Positions 1 through 6,669 of a DNA stretch of 9,732 nucleotides are shown here, one piece after another. The number at the start of each line of letters is the position of its first letter. The first letter of the stretch is position 1. The DNA lies in NCBI RefSeq assembly GCF_938002845.1, contig NZ_CALKZP010000044.1, positions 1-9,732 on the forward strand, in the 5' to 3' direction. The notes under the pieces are model-generated. The model saw nothing but the letters and a program-made list of their open reading frames with translations, did not search any database and was not told where the DNA came from. Source of the stretch: an uncultured Campylobacter sp. GTDB lineage: Bacteria; Campylobacterota; Campylobacteria; Campylobacterales; Campylobacteraceae. The translations under genes were made by a program, and so were the position numbers.

Positions 1-816
1 AGCGAGTTTAATAGCGGCACAAAGGAGCGCTCGCCGATAAATTTCAGCGGGCAAAATTCTACGATCGTGCTATCCGATCTTAATAAGACGCTGAAATTTA
101 CGCACTTTAACGGCGTGCTGGACGGCAAAAATATGAACCTGAACGCAAGCTTTAAGCGCGGCGACGTGAAGGTGATCTTTAAAAAGAGTTTGCTTCAAAT
201 TTTTGCGCAAAACATCAGCGGCGAGGCGCTTAATCAATTCCTAGGCTCGCAGAGCTTCGACGGAGGGGTATTTACGCTGAAAGCAAGCGGCATCGATCCG
301 CGAAACTACCGCGGCGAGATCAACGTGCAAAACACCTATCTGAAGGACTACATCATCTATCAAAGGCTGCTTAGCTTTATAAACTCGGTGCCATCGCTGC
401 TTACGTTTAAGACGCCCGATTTCAACGATCGCGGCTTTAGCGTGCAGAAGGGTAAAATTTACTTTCGCCGCAGCGGCGATAAAATTTACATAAACGCGAT
501 GAATTTTACCGGCAGTAGCGCAGATATCGCGGGCAACGGCGAAGTTGATATAAAAAACGGCGCGCTGAATATCGATCTGGAGCTTAAATACCTCAAAGAC
601 GCAAGCTCGATAATCTCAAAAATTCCGCTTCTAAATCATATCATCTTGGGCGAAAACAACACGATCTCCACGATCATCGAGATTCGCGGCACGACGAAAA
701 AGCCCACCTACTCGACCGCCGTTGCGACCGACGTGCTAAAAACGCCGTATAATCTCATCAAAAACACGCTGATGCTGCCTTTTGTAATCTTCGGCGACAG
801 CGAGGAGAACAAATGA
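1..816 (+). CDS. AsmA/YhdP-like envelope protein, C-terminal part (5' end outside window)
   Basis: The reading frame is open from base 1, so the gene begins upstream and only the last 271 codons are visible; the GTG at 67 is an internal codon, not a start. The protein is made of alternating short beta-strand-like segments with many Asn, Gly and Ile residues. Near the C-terminus it has the pattern G-G-x-x-DIKNGALNIDLELKY, then an I-P-L segment and an EIRGTTKKPTY segment, which is typical of the AsmA-like C-terminal region found in YhdP/TamB-like proteins. Family members span the periplasm and are thought to help move phospholipid between the membranes. That role is inferred from the family. 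The stop overlaps the xerH start by four bases (ATGA), so the two genes are probably translated from one mRNA. The family call is fairly good; the exact subfamily is uncertain. Confidence 0.72.
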   Translation, partial: SEFNSGTKERSPINFSGQNSTIVLSDLNKTLKFTHFNGVLDGKNMNLNASFKRGDVKVIFKKSLLQIFAQNISGEALNQFLGSQSFDGGVFTLKASGIDPRNYRGEINVQNTYLKDYIIYQRLLSFINSVPSLLTFKTPDFNDRGFSVQKGKIYFRRSGDKIYINAMNFTGSSADIAGNGEVDIKNGALNIDLELKYLKDASSIISKIPLLNHIILGENNTISTIIEIRGTTKKPTYSTAVATDVLKTPYNLIKNTLMLPFVIFGDSEENK

Positions 817-1874
817 AATTCCCGCTCGATTATAAGGATAGCTTTGAAAAATCGCTGCTGTTTTGGCTCGTAAAATTCGTACGCTACAAGCTAAGCGCGC
901 TATCGAATAAGGAGCTGAAAAACGACGCGCTGTTTCGCCGCGCGAGCCTGGCTCTAAATCACGAGGTAGCAAGTATCGGCGAACTCGAGCGCCTTGCAAA
1001 AGATGCGCGAAATGCGGGACTTACCGGCATCAATACCTATTTTAACCCGCTTAAAAAATTTTACGAAGCGATCATGCAGTACGGCCTTGAGAGCATGAAA
1101 AATATCGACGAGGAGCTTTTGAGCGAAATTTTAGCCTCGATTACAGGCGGTCTGAGCGATGCGAGCAAAAAAAACTACCGCATCGCGCTGATAAATTTTT
1201 TCGGCTTCATCGACCGCCAAAACGAGCAGGACGGCACCTCGCACAACTACGGCATCGAGCTTAAGCACTGGGGCGGTATTAGCGGCAGCCGCGGCACGAA
1301 GCTTCCGGAGTTTATGAGCGAGGAGGAGCTTAAGCGGTTTTTGGACGCGATAAATCTAAGCGAGTTTCCCTCCTTTGCCCATCGCAACCGCCTAATCGTA
1401 AAAATAATCGTCTATACGGGTATCCGCGTGGGCGAAGCGATAAATTTAAAGCGCAAAGATATCGCGCCCGAGGGCGATCTTTTCGTCATCCGAATCCGCG
1501 GCAAGGGCAATAAATACCGCATCGTAATGATCAAGCGCCACCTGATCGAGGAGCATCTAAACGCGCTGGAGACGAACTTTGCAAACAAAGAGGGCTATCT
1601 TTTCGTCACCAAAAACGGCGCGCCGCTTACTCAGGCCTATGTCAGCGGCATCGTGGAGAAAATTTTAATGAGCGCGGGCATCCGCAAGGAAAAAAACGGC
1701 GCTCACATGCTGCGCCATACCTTCGCGACGATGCTTTACAAAAAGCAAAAGGACCTCGTGCTCGTCCAAGAAGCCCTCGGCCACGCGAGCCTAAATACTT
1801 CGCGCATCTACACCCACTTCGACAGCGACAAACTGCGCCTTGCGGCGAAGGTCGCGGAGGAATTCGAGGAGTGA
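813..1874 (+). CDS. xerH: XerH-type tyrosine recombinase (chromosome dimer resolution)
   Basis: This 353-residue protein is a tyrosine recombinase. The N-terminal part (about 1-160) is the core-DNA-binding region, and the catalytic domain runs from about 165 to 350. All catalytic residues are visible: Arg205 in TGIRVGEA, a Lys in the GKGNK hairpin (231 or 234), His298 and Arg301 in HMLRH, His324 in LGHAS, and the nucleophile Tyr333 in RIYTHF. Length and sequence fit XerH, the single Xer recombinase of Campylobacter and Helicobacter, which resolves chromosome dimers at a dif-like site together with FtsK. The start is supported by a GGAG at 804-807, five bases before the ATG, and by the ATGA overlap with the upstream gene, which suggests translational coupling. 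A small hairpin with a T-run follows at 1902-1922. Phage or integron integrase is unlikely because there are no att-like or mobile neighbours. Confidence 0.93.
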   Translation: MKFPLDYKDSFEKSLLFWLVKFVRYKLSALSNKELKNDALFRRASLALNHEVASIGELERLAKDARNAGLTGINTYFNPLKKFYEAIMQYGLESMKNIDEELLSEILASITGGLSDASKKNYRIALINFFGFIDRQNEQDGTSHNYGIELKHWGGISGSRGTKLPEFMSEEELKRFLDAINLSEFPSFAHRNRLIVKIIVYTGIRVGEAINLKRKDIAPEGDLFVIRIRGKGNKYRIVMIKRHLIEEHLNALETNFANKEGYLFVTKNGAPLTQAYVSGIVEKILMSAGIRKEKNGAHMLRHTFATMLYKKQKDLVLVQEALGHASLNTSRIYTHFDSDKLRLAAKVAEEFEE

Positions 1875-1901
1875 AATTTTAAAATTTGCGGCGTTGCGAG
1901 G

Positions 1902-1922
1902 CTTGCTTGAGCAAGATTTTTT
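1902..1922 (+). terminator. Probable intrinsic terminator of xerH
   Basis: CTTGC (1902-1906) pairs with GCAAG (1911-1915) across a four-base TTGA loop, and is followed by A and six T. It lies 27 bases after the xerH stop. The stem is only five pairs, so termination may be partial. Confidence 0.5.
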
Positions 1923-2543
1923 GAATTTCGTTTTGAGACGGCTTTAAAATCGTTTTTATGGAATATTTTACAAGAATTTCAGAATTTTATTTTGAAAAAT
2001 TCTGAAATTTGTTTTTCATACTAGCATAACAGAACCTAAAAATTTTACCTTGCGAGCTTTAGAATTTAACTCGGCAAAATTTAAAATTAACGCGCGAGCC
2101 TTAGAGCTTGATCGCAAAAGAATCTAAAATTTTACTCTTTTGGAATATAGAATAATTTACTTTTTAGATTTTCTCATGCGATTTTGCCTAAAATTCCAGA
2201 TAAATTTAGTATAAAATTTCATTTAAATTTTGACTATACGGTATTTCATCCGAGGATTTTATAAGCAAAAGATAATCGACATATTAAGAGGTAGCGGATA
2301 TAAAATTTATCTGCAAATTCCGTAAGGATGGAATTTCTGATTTAAAATTTAAACCCTCGAAATTTTATAGTTTGATTTGCTTTCAAATTCTCATCGCACC
2401 GTATTCGCCTTAAAATTAAAGACACAAAAGATTCTGCCACCAAAGTTTGCTGTGAAATTTACCGATGCGAAGCTTGCTTCGTAAACAGCGCAAGAATCAT
2501 ATAGAAATTTCCACTAAAAATTTAAAGAGATAAAATCATCGGC
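1923..2543. other. AT-rich intergenic region without a recognised gene
   Basis: Apart from the palindrome at 1975-2009, this stretch holds only scattered AAATTT-type words. A pair of related segments begin GCGAGCTTTAGAATTT (2053) and GCGAGCCTTAGAGCTT (2093), 40 bp apart. A short hairpin CGAAGC-TT-GCTTCG lies at 2468-2481 without a T-run. No frame shows coding-like composition and no tRNA fold was seen. Confidence 0.6.
1975..2009. repeat. 14-bp perfect inverted repeat, 7-bp spacer, downstream of xerH
   Basis: AATTTCAGAATTTT at 1975-1988 is exactly the reverse complement of AAAATTCTGAAATT at 1996-2009, with ATTTTGA between. A TTTTT run follows at 2012-2016. As RNA it would form a long AU-rich hairpin with a T-tract and could be a second terminator. 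Its geometry (two arms around a 6-8 bp centre, about 100 bp from a xer gene) also fits a recombinase target such as difH. A second, overlapping pairing TGAAAAA/TTTTTCA is present (1993-1999 and 2012-2018). Which role is real cannot be told from sequence alone. Confidence 0.45.
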
Positions 2544-2571
2544 ATGACTATTTTAGATTTATTTTACGACA

Positions 2572-2599
2572 GAAATCCCGCTCTTGCGAGCAGGATTTC
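2572..2599. repeat. 12-bp hairpin with a single mismatch
   Basis: GAAATCCCGCTC (2572-2583) faces GAGCAGGATTTC (2588-2599) across a four-base loop. The one non-pair (2579/2592) is C-A on the plus strand but a G-U wobble on the minus strand. There the loop also reads GCAA, a stable GNRA tetraloop closed by C-G. If it acts as RNA it would therefore fold better from the minus strand. No T-run follows on either strand, so it is not a standard terminator. Confidence 0.45.
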
Positions 2600-2647
2600 A
2601 TTTCTTAGGGGGATAAGAAAAGGAGTTTAGGCTAAATAAATTTAGCC

Positions 2648-2706
2648 CGAGATTTCGTCTAGCCACGGAGTCCCGCGGCAAAAAGGAGCAAAAAGACGAA
2701 ATCTCG
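2648..2706. repeat. 13-bp perfect inverted repeat around a 33-base loop
   Basis: CGAGATTTCGTCT at 2648-2660 is the exact reverse complement of AGACGAAATCTCG at 2694-2706. The loop (2661-2693) is GC-richer and contains the palindrome CCGCGG. The right arm is part of the coding-like frame described for this segment. The repeat could be an RNA hairpin, a remnant of a mobile-element end, or a chance product of the coding sequence. The exact match over 13 mixed-composition bases argues against pure chance. Confidence 0.5.
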
Positions 2707-2811
2707 CGCAAAATTTTAAGCCAAGATTTAAGCGATCGGCTTGCGACAATAAACGAGATTTGCGACGGCTTCAAAAGCTATCGCAAAAACGCCGTGCCGC
2801 AAGCATCAAAA

Positions 2812-3456
2812 TTAAACAAGCCTTTGTTTTTTGAAATACTCGCGCGGAGCCTTGCAGAGCGGACAGGCGCCTGGGGCTTTCTTGCCGCGATGAACGTGCC
2901 CGCAGACCTCGCACACCCAAACTTCTTCGTCGAAACTCTCGAAAAAGCCCTCTTCTAGCAGGATCTTTTGAAGCTCGTTGTATTCGCGCTCGTGCTCCTG
3001 CTCGACCTTGCCAATGGCGTTAAAAAGGCGCGCTACCTCTTTTTTGCCCTCTTCGGTCGCAATTTTAGCGAAGCTCGGATACATGCTCTCGTGCTCGTAG
3101 CGCTCGCCGGCAGCAGCATCAAGCAGATTTTTATCCATCTTATCAAGCGGAATGCCTGCGGCTGCATGATGCGCCTTTAGCTCAGCTCTGGCATGCCATT
3201 TTTCGTTTTCGGCAGCCTCGTAAAAATGTCGTGCAATGGCGTGAAAGCCAGCTTCTTTGGCTAAATCGCCGTAAAGATCGTATTTGTTGCGCGCCTGGGA
3301 CTCGCCTGCGAACGCCTTCATCAAATTTACCTGCGTCAGATCCTCGGTTATACATTTCATCGGCTCGCCGCAGCAGCTAAGCGCGCCGCCGCCTACTTTT
3401 TGCACCTCGACCTCCGCGCCGCATTTGTCGCATCTGTAAGTTTCGTACTGTCTCAT
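2812..3456 (-). CDS. rbr: Desulforubrerythrin (peroxide-reducing non-heme iron protein)
   Basis: This 214-residue protein has three iron domains in order. The N-terminal desulforedoxin-like site uses Cys9, Cys12 and the adjacent Cys28-Cys29. The ferritin-like diiron domain (about 38-170) carries Glu52, the E85-x-x-H88 motif, Glu118/Glu121 and E152-x-x-H155. The C-terminal rubredoxin-like site uses Cys182, Cys185, Cys198 and Cys201. This arrangement matches the desulforubrerythrin described in C. jejuni (also called Rrc), a cytoplasmic enzyme that reduces hydrogen peroxide to water with electrons from the cell's reductase chain. All ligands are present. The start has an AGGGA ribosome site a few bases upstream. 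The gene stands alone, with its own promoter and an inverted repeat at 3461-3486 that suggests control by a repressor. No terminator hairpin is obvious right after the stop. Confidence 0.95.
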   Translation of the reverse strand: MRQYETYRCDKCGAEVEVQKVGGGALSCCGEPMKCITEDLTQVNLMKAFAGESQARNKYDLYGDLAKEAGFHAIARHFYEAAENEKWHARAELKAHHAAAGIPLDKMDKNLLDAAAGERYEHESMYPSFAKIATEEGKKEVARLFNAIGKVEQEHEREYNELQKILLEEGFFESFDEEVWVCEVCGHVHRGKKAPGACPLCKAPREYFKKQRLV

Positions 3457-3460
3457 TTCA

Positions 3461-3493
3461 ATTCCCTATCAAAATTTTTAGGGAATGATACCA
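3461..3493 (-). promoter_or_regulatory. Desulforubrerythrin promoter with overlapping inverted-repeat operator candidate
   Basis: On the minus strand TGG-TATCAT (3493-3485) is an extended -10 box with five of six TATAAT bases, and transcription would start near 3478. An 8-bp perfect inverted repeat, ATTCCCTA (3461-3468) and TAGGGAAT (3479-3486) with a 10-bp spacer, overlaps the -10 end, the predicted start point and the AGGGA ribosome site. A dimeric repressor bound here would block the promoter. If transcription starts further upstream, the same repeat would form an mRNA hairpin hiding the ribosome site. The regulator is unknown. PerR or Fur-type control would be reasonable for a peroxide enzyme, but I cannot match a consensus with confidence. 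Confidence 0.5.
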
Positions 3494-3866
3494 CGGTTAC
3501 TATTAAATTTTACTTAATAAATTTTATTCTTCTCAATAATTTTATGTTTTTGAGAAAATTTCAGCATGAAATTTCCATCCGCAAAATCTAAACTTAAGAT
3601 TTTCCAAAGCAAATGGAATTTCAAGCGAAAGTGCTAACACTCGATCATCTAAAAATATGAAATTTAGTTTTCTGACTCATTTAGTCTACGATTTCAAGGC
3701 GAGCCACATCATTGGAAATTTTTTAAAATTTAAAGTTATCTCAAAAATAATTTGCTATTTTGCCATATGGTCTTATTTTACGAGTATATGACAATGCTCG
3801 GCAAAAAGTAGCTTTAAATGCGCCAACGAGCCGCCCGATTGTAACTATGAAGCGTTAAAAGCGTAA
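3494..3866. other. AT-rich intergenic region without a recognised gene
   Basis: This lies between the 5' end of the rubrerythrin gene and the 3' end of the phosphatase gene. It contains a 7-bp inverted repeat TTCTCAA/TTGAGAA (3530-3536, 3550-3556) and the word ATGGAATTTC at 3613, which recurs in two other gaps. No open frame with coding character, no tRNA fold and no clear terminator was seen. Confidence 0.55.
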
Positions 3867-4541
3867 TTAAGGGCATTGCAGCATTACCATCTTGCCGCTA
3901 TGATCGGTAATATCTAAGAATTTATGAATGTCAAATTCTAAGCCGCAAATCGAGCAAGGAGGAAATTTATCGATTTCCTTCTCGCCTAAAAGCGAGCAAA
4001 TTCCGCCTATTGCCGGATTATGTCCAACGATAAATACGCATTCCGCGCTAGCTGCATTAAAATTTCGCATAACATCTGTGCTAGAAATTTCCACATCATT
4101 GCAAGATAGCGCATTATTTTCGCTAATGCTAGCGGGAATTTTAGCGCTCTTAAAAGCAGAATTTTCAGCGTTTGCGTCGCGATGTTTTTCGCTACTCAGA
4201 CCAACCACATTGTATTTTTCAACATTCACACCGCACCCAAAAAATCGTTTCTCATCCAAGCCGCGAACAAACTTTGCCAAATCCCATAAGCTTGCGTCAT
4301 ATAACTCTCGCAATGACACTATCTTTTTTGTCGCGTCCAGCGCATTAGCGATAAGTTGCGCCGTATGGAGTGCGCGTATAGCCGAGCTTGTAATAATTAA
4401 ATCAGGCACAAGCCTCAAGCTACGCAGCTTTTCTCCGAGTTTAATTGCGCAAAGTTCGCCCGCATAGCTTAATGTCCGCTCAAAATCGCTTCCGTTGTCT
4501 CTTTGCGCCTCGGCATGTCTTATAAAATATATCCGCTTCAT
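3867..4541 (-). CDS. sixA: SixA-like phosphohistidine phosphatase (histidine phosphatase superfamily)
   Basis: The N-terminus KRIYFIRHAEA carries the RHx phosphatase motif with the nucleophilic His at residue 9, counted from the start used here. Arg56 in SSAIRALHTAQ and His174 in FIVGHNPAIGG complete the phosphate pocket. SixA enzymes remove phosphate from histidines of phosphorelay or PTS proteins in the cytoplasm; the substrate here is unknown. At 224 residues it is longer than the usual 150-165, because about 55 polar, low-complexity residues (roughly 105-165) are inserted before the GHN motif. The start is chosen at 4541: AAAGG ends six bases before it, whereas the in-frame ATG at 4547 directly abuts that ribosome site. 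The gene lies 44 bases after the rhomboid gene on the same strand, so the two are probably co-transcribed. The long open frame on the opposite strand is a shadow. Confidence 0.85.
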   Translation of the reverse strand: MKRIYFIRHAEAQRDNGSDFERTLSYAGELCAIKLGEKLRSLRLVPDLIITSSAIRALHTAQLIANALDATKKIVSLRELYDASLWDLAKFVRGLDEKRFFGCGVNVEKYNVVGLSSEKHRDANAENSAFKSAKIPASISENNALSCNDVEISSTDVMRNFNAASAECVFIVGHNPAIGGICSLLGEKEIDKFPPCSICGLEFDIHKFLDITDHSGKMVMLQCP

Positions 4542-4585
4542 CTGCATCCTTTCATAAAATTTTATGTATAATTTAGCGATAAATT

Positions 4586-5143
4586 CTACAAAATTCTAAA
4601 TTTTTTCTGGATCATTCCAAAGCCATAACCGACCACGAATCCCGCTATGTGCGCAAACCATGCCACATTTACGCCCATTAACATCGGCGCAAAGCTCATT
4701 ATCAAAATCGCGACAAAAATCCCGCCCGTATTGCGCTCATCAAAATAAGCAATCACGCCTAAAAGCACGCAAATAGCGCCACTAGCGCCTACGATATTGA
4801 CGATTTCTCCCATACTCATGGCATAACGGATATAAATCAGACACAAAGCGCCGCTCAGCAGCCCGCCTACGATGTAAAGCAGCGTAAATTTTATCCCACC
4901 GAACGCTCGCTCTAAAATCCCACCAAATTGATACAAAACTGCCATATTCATCGCTAGATGCATCACTCCACCATGCATAAAAAATGAACTTAGTAGCTGC
5001 CACGGCATCCCCTCGAAAAAATATGGATTGAGCCCAAAAAACAGGTAGGACTTAAAGCCGAAAAAATATTCCAATGCGAATGAAATTACGAAAAATAGGA
5101 TATTCACCGCGATGATCGCGAGAGTAAATTTGCCTGATTGCAT
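4586..5143 (-). CDS. Rhomboid family intramembrane serine protease
   Basis: From the ATG at 5143 this is a 185-residue, very hydrophobic protein with about six membrane segments. The rhomboid signatures are present: HGGVMHLAMNM (His57, His62, Asn66), the catalytic Ser121 in GASGA, and the catalytic His165 in WFAHIAGF. It would cut single-pass membrane proteins within the inner membrane; substrates in Campylobacter are not evident here. The start at 5143 is preferred because AAGGAG lies four bases upstream. A TTG 33 bases further up (5176) also opens the frame but adds a charged, non-conserved leader and has no ribosome site. It is the first gene of a likely two-gene unit with the SixA-like phosphatase. 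The size matches the minimal bacterial rhomboids, and all catalytic residues are intact. Confidence 0.9.
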   Translation of the reverse strand: MQSGKFTLAIIAVNILFFVISFALEYFFGFKSYLFFGLNPYFFEGMPWQLLSSFFMHGGVMHLAMNMAVLYQFGGILERAFGGIKFTLLYIVGGLLSGALCLIYIRYAMSMGEIVNIVGASGAICVLLGVIAYFDERNTGGIFVAILIMSFAPMLMGVNVAWFAHIAGFVVGYGFGMIQKKFRIL

Positions 5144-5166
5144 GAAGCTCCTTAAATTTTTCACGC

Positions 5167-5175
5167 ATAGTAGCA
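5167..5175 (-). promoter_or_regulatory. Possible extended -10 promoter for the rhomboid-sixA unit
   Basis: On the minus strand TGC-TACTAT (5175-5167) resembles an extended -10 box and lies 23 bases before the rhomboid start codon. Only four of six -10 bases match and no -35 is visible, which is common in Campylobacter but makes the call weak. Confidence 0.3.
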
Positions 5176-5910
5176 AAATTTTTATTAAATTAAAGGCGTA
5201 GTGTGATTTTATAGGCTAGAGATAAATTTATGGATAAGTGCTAGCATTAAAATTCGCTAATAGTTTTAATTGAAAGCGCCTTATCAAATAGCTGCGCTAA
5301 AATTTAAAATTTAGATATAAAGCTTTAAACTAAAATTTTCGTAACAAAATTTAGACCGTAAATCTTTTTTGAAAGCTTTACTGGAATTTATAAAGTTTAT
5401 CTGACGTAAATTAAAAAACAAACATGCCGTTAAATTTAATAACGATGGAATTTCAACTATATGAAGCTATTTCGTAGAATTTTATGTATAATTATAAGTA
5501 TAATTTCACCAAGAATAATAAAAATTTGAGTTTAAATTAATTTCAAAATAAATTTTTAGAGTAATATTTTATTAAATGCTTGTTATATATAATTACGCGT
5601 TAAAAATGCTAATTTGATTTGCCATAACAGCATCAAAATGAGTTTTTATTGGTAAGTTTTTGCTGCAGGAGTTTAAAAACCATAAAATTCTAAAATTTGA
5701 TTGGAATTTTAGGAATTTAATAAATTCTACAAAGCTAGGTTACAGCTAAAATCCCAAGCTAAATTATCTGCAAAATTTTACTTGAAATTTTAGAGCATAA
5801 ATCAAACCGCCGCGAATTTTTAAAAGGTCTAGCAAAATTCCATAAAATCTAATAAATTCCAAACGTTATAAGAAATTTTTCAAAAAATACGGAAAAAAAT
5901 TTTCAAAATT
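5176..5910. other. Long AT-rich intergenic region, no gene seen
   Basis: About 735 bases of very AT-rich DNA lie between the rhomboid 5' end and the 3' end of the NlpC/P60 lipoprotein gene. It is full of AAATTT, AAAATTC and GGAATTT words. Near 5875-5905 runs of T and A with weak self-pairing could end transcription of the lipoprotein gene on the minus strand. I found no coding-like frame, tRNA or strong palindrome. Confidence 0.55.
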
Positions 5911-6546
5911 CTAGTTATTTACTCGTCCATATCCTGCGAAGCGGTTCGATGCTAGGCAGCTTATGCGGTCTTTGCCGCAGCGTACGATATAGCTATTTTC
6001 CATCTTTTGTCCTGCTACATGGACGTTTTTCTTATTTAAATTTACGAAGTCCGCTTGATTTCTACCGCGAGTATTGTGGACAAATTTCACGCGACCATCA
6101 GCATAGATCTCGCGCACGATACCGATATGGCTGATCTCGTTATTGACCTTGCCTTTGTTAGAGCGCAAGGTGTTTTGAAAAAACACCAAATCCCCCACTC
6201 GCGGCGTATTGCTGAGTAAATTTCTACGGCTGTAATAATTATATATTGCTTGGGATTTACGTCCGTTAGTGAAGTATTTTGGCAGATCTTTTGAGTTAAA
6301 AAATAGATCATCGTATTTATCATTTAGCACGGTGATAAATCCGCTGCAGTCCCCTCCCGCGCGAGTGCCGGTGTAATCGTCTACAGATGCGATTAGCGGG
6401 CGGTTAAACTCGCTTCCCGGCACCGAAGTTATTCCTTCTTCATGATCGTTTAAGACATAAGCCTGCTGGCTGCCGGCAGACGGGGCTTTTGAGGAGCAAC
6501 CGACCAGCAAAAACGCACCCAAAGCGCAAATAATTAGTTGTTTCAT
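5911..6546 (-). CDS. NlpC/P60-like cell-wall hydrolase lipoprotein
   Basis: This 211-residue protein starts with a short signal sequence and a lipobox LLVG-C with Cys17, so it should be a lipoprotein. The NlpC/P60 papain-like core follows: catalytic Cys67 in DCSGF, the RVGDLVFF strand, catalytic His140 in SHIGIV, and a third polar position near His157-Asn158 in KFVHNT. Members of this family cut peptide bonds in peptidoglycan stems, which would place it at the periplasmic face of a membrane. The substrate is inferred from the family. An AAGGA lies six bases before the ATG. The gene is divergent from murA, another peptidoglycan gene, with 123 bases between them; TAAAAT at 6590-6595 (minus strand) could be its -10. 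About 40 C-terminal residues with two Cys (190, 197) extend past the core and may form a disulphide. Confidence 0.85.
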   Translation of the reverse strand: MKQLIICALGAFLLVGCSSKAPSAGSQQAYVLNDHEEGITSVPGSEFNRPLIASVDDYTGTRAGGDCSGFITVLNDKYDDLFFNSKDLPKYFTNGRKSQAIYNYYSRRNLLSNTPRVGDLVFFQNTLRSNKGKVNNEISHIGIVREIYADGRVKFVHNTRGRNQADFVNLNKKNVHVAGQKMENSYIVRCGKDRISCLASNRFAGYGRVNN

Positions 6547-6603
6547 ATAAAATCCTTATAAAATTATGTAACGGTTAAATTTAGGCGTAATTTTAGCGCT
6601 CAG

Positions 6604-6621
6604 TGGTAACAAAATGGTAAC
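6604..6621. repeat. Direct repeat TGGTAAC with 11-bp period upstream of murA
   Basis: TGGTAAC occurs at 6604-6610 and again at 6615-6621. The 11-bp step places both copies on the same face of the helix. They lie 17 bases upstream of the murA -10 box, in the -35 region, and between divergent genes, so they could be a regulator site. A looser GTAAC occurs at 6568. Confidence 0.35.
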
Positions 6622-6638
6622 TTTAAAGCTAAATTCTG

Positions 6639-6644
6639 TATAAT
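6639..6644 (+). promoter_or_regulatory. murA promoter -10 box
   Basis: A perfect TATAAT lies 25 bases before the murA ATG, preceded by TTCTG. No -35 box is evident, as usual for Campylobacter sigma-70 promoters. The predicted start near 6651 gives a leader of about 19 bases that still contains the GGAG ribosome site at 6661-6664. Confidence 0.65.
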
Positions 6645-6669
6645 CGTCGAAATTTTACACGGAGAAATC

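Larger units (their letters stand above)
2544..2820 (+). pseudogene. Frame-broken coding remnant, unrecognised family
   Basis: An ATG at 2544 opens a 28-codon frame beginning MTILDLFYDRNPALAS that stops at 2628-2630. A second frame, shifted by +1 and open from 2617, reads into a hydrophilic helix-like stretch that includes KDEISRKILSQDLSDRLA and then INEICDGFKSYRKNAV. This second part has no ATG, GTG or TTG before 2794. It has the GC-rich third positions of the coding genes here, unlike the AT-rich DNA on its left. One +1 shift at 2617-2627 would join the two parts. The second frame then runs antisense into the rubrerythrin gene, so any original gene has lost its 3' end. I therefore read it as a truncated, frameshifted remnant. 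A structured RNA is an alternative, since two strong inverted repeats fall inside. There is no good ribosome site at 2544. I do not recognise the family. Confidence 0.4.

Noticed and set aside
736..999. 87-codon minus-strand frame across the xerH start
   Set aside because: It is antisense to two well-supported genes, has no ribosome site and gives an Arg-rich product without a domain, as expected of a shadow.
2740..2960. Continuation of the unknown plus-strand frame into the rubrerythrin gene as a real overlapping gene
   Set aside because: From 2812 on, the frame is antisense to a conserved metalloprotein, and its composition there follows the codon use of the rubrerythrin strand.
3928..4467. 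179-codon open frame on the plus strand opposite the SixA-like gene
   Set aside because: It lies entirely antisense to a gene with intact catalytic motifs, its product shows no recognisable domain, and it has no ribosome site. It is a shadow of the real gene.
5144..5176. Longer rhomboid start at the TTG at 5176
   Set aside because: It lacks a Shine-Dalgarno, whereas the ATG at 5143 has AAGGAG at ideal spacing and begins just before the first membrane segment.
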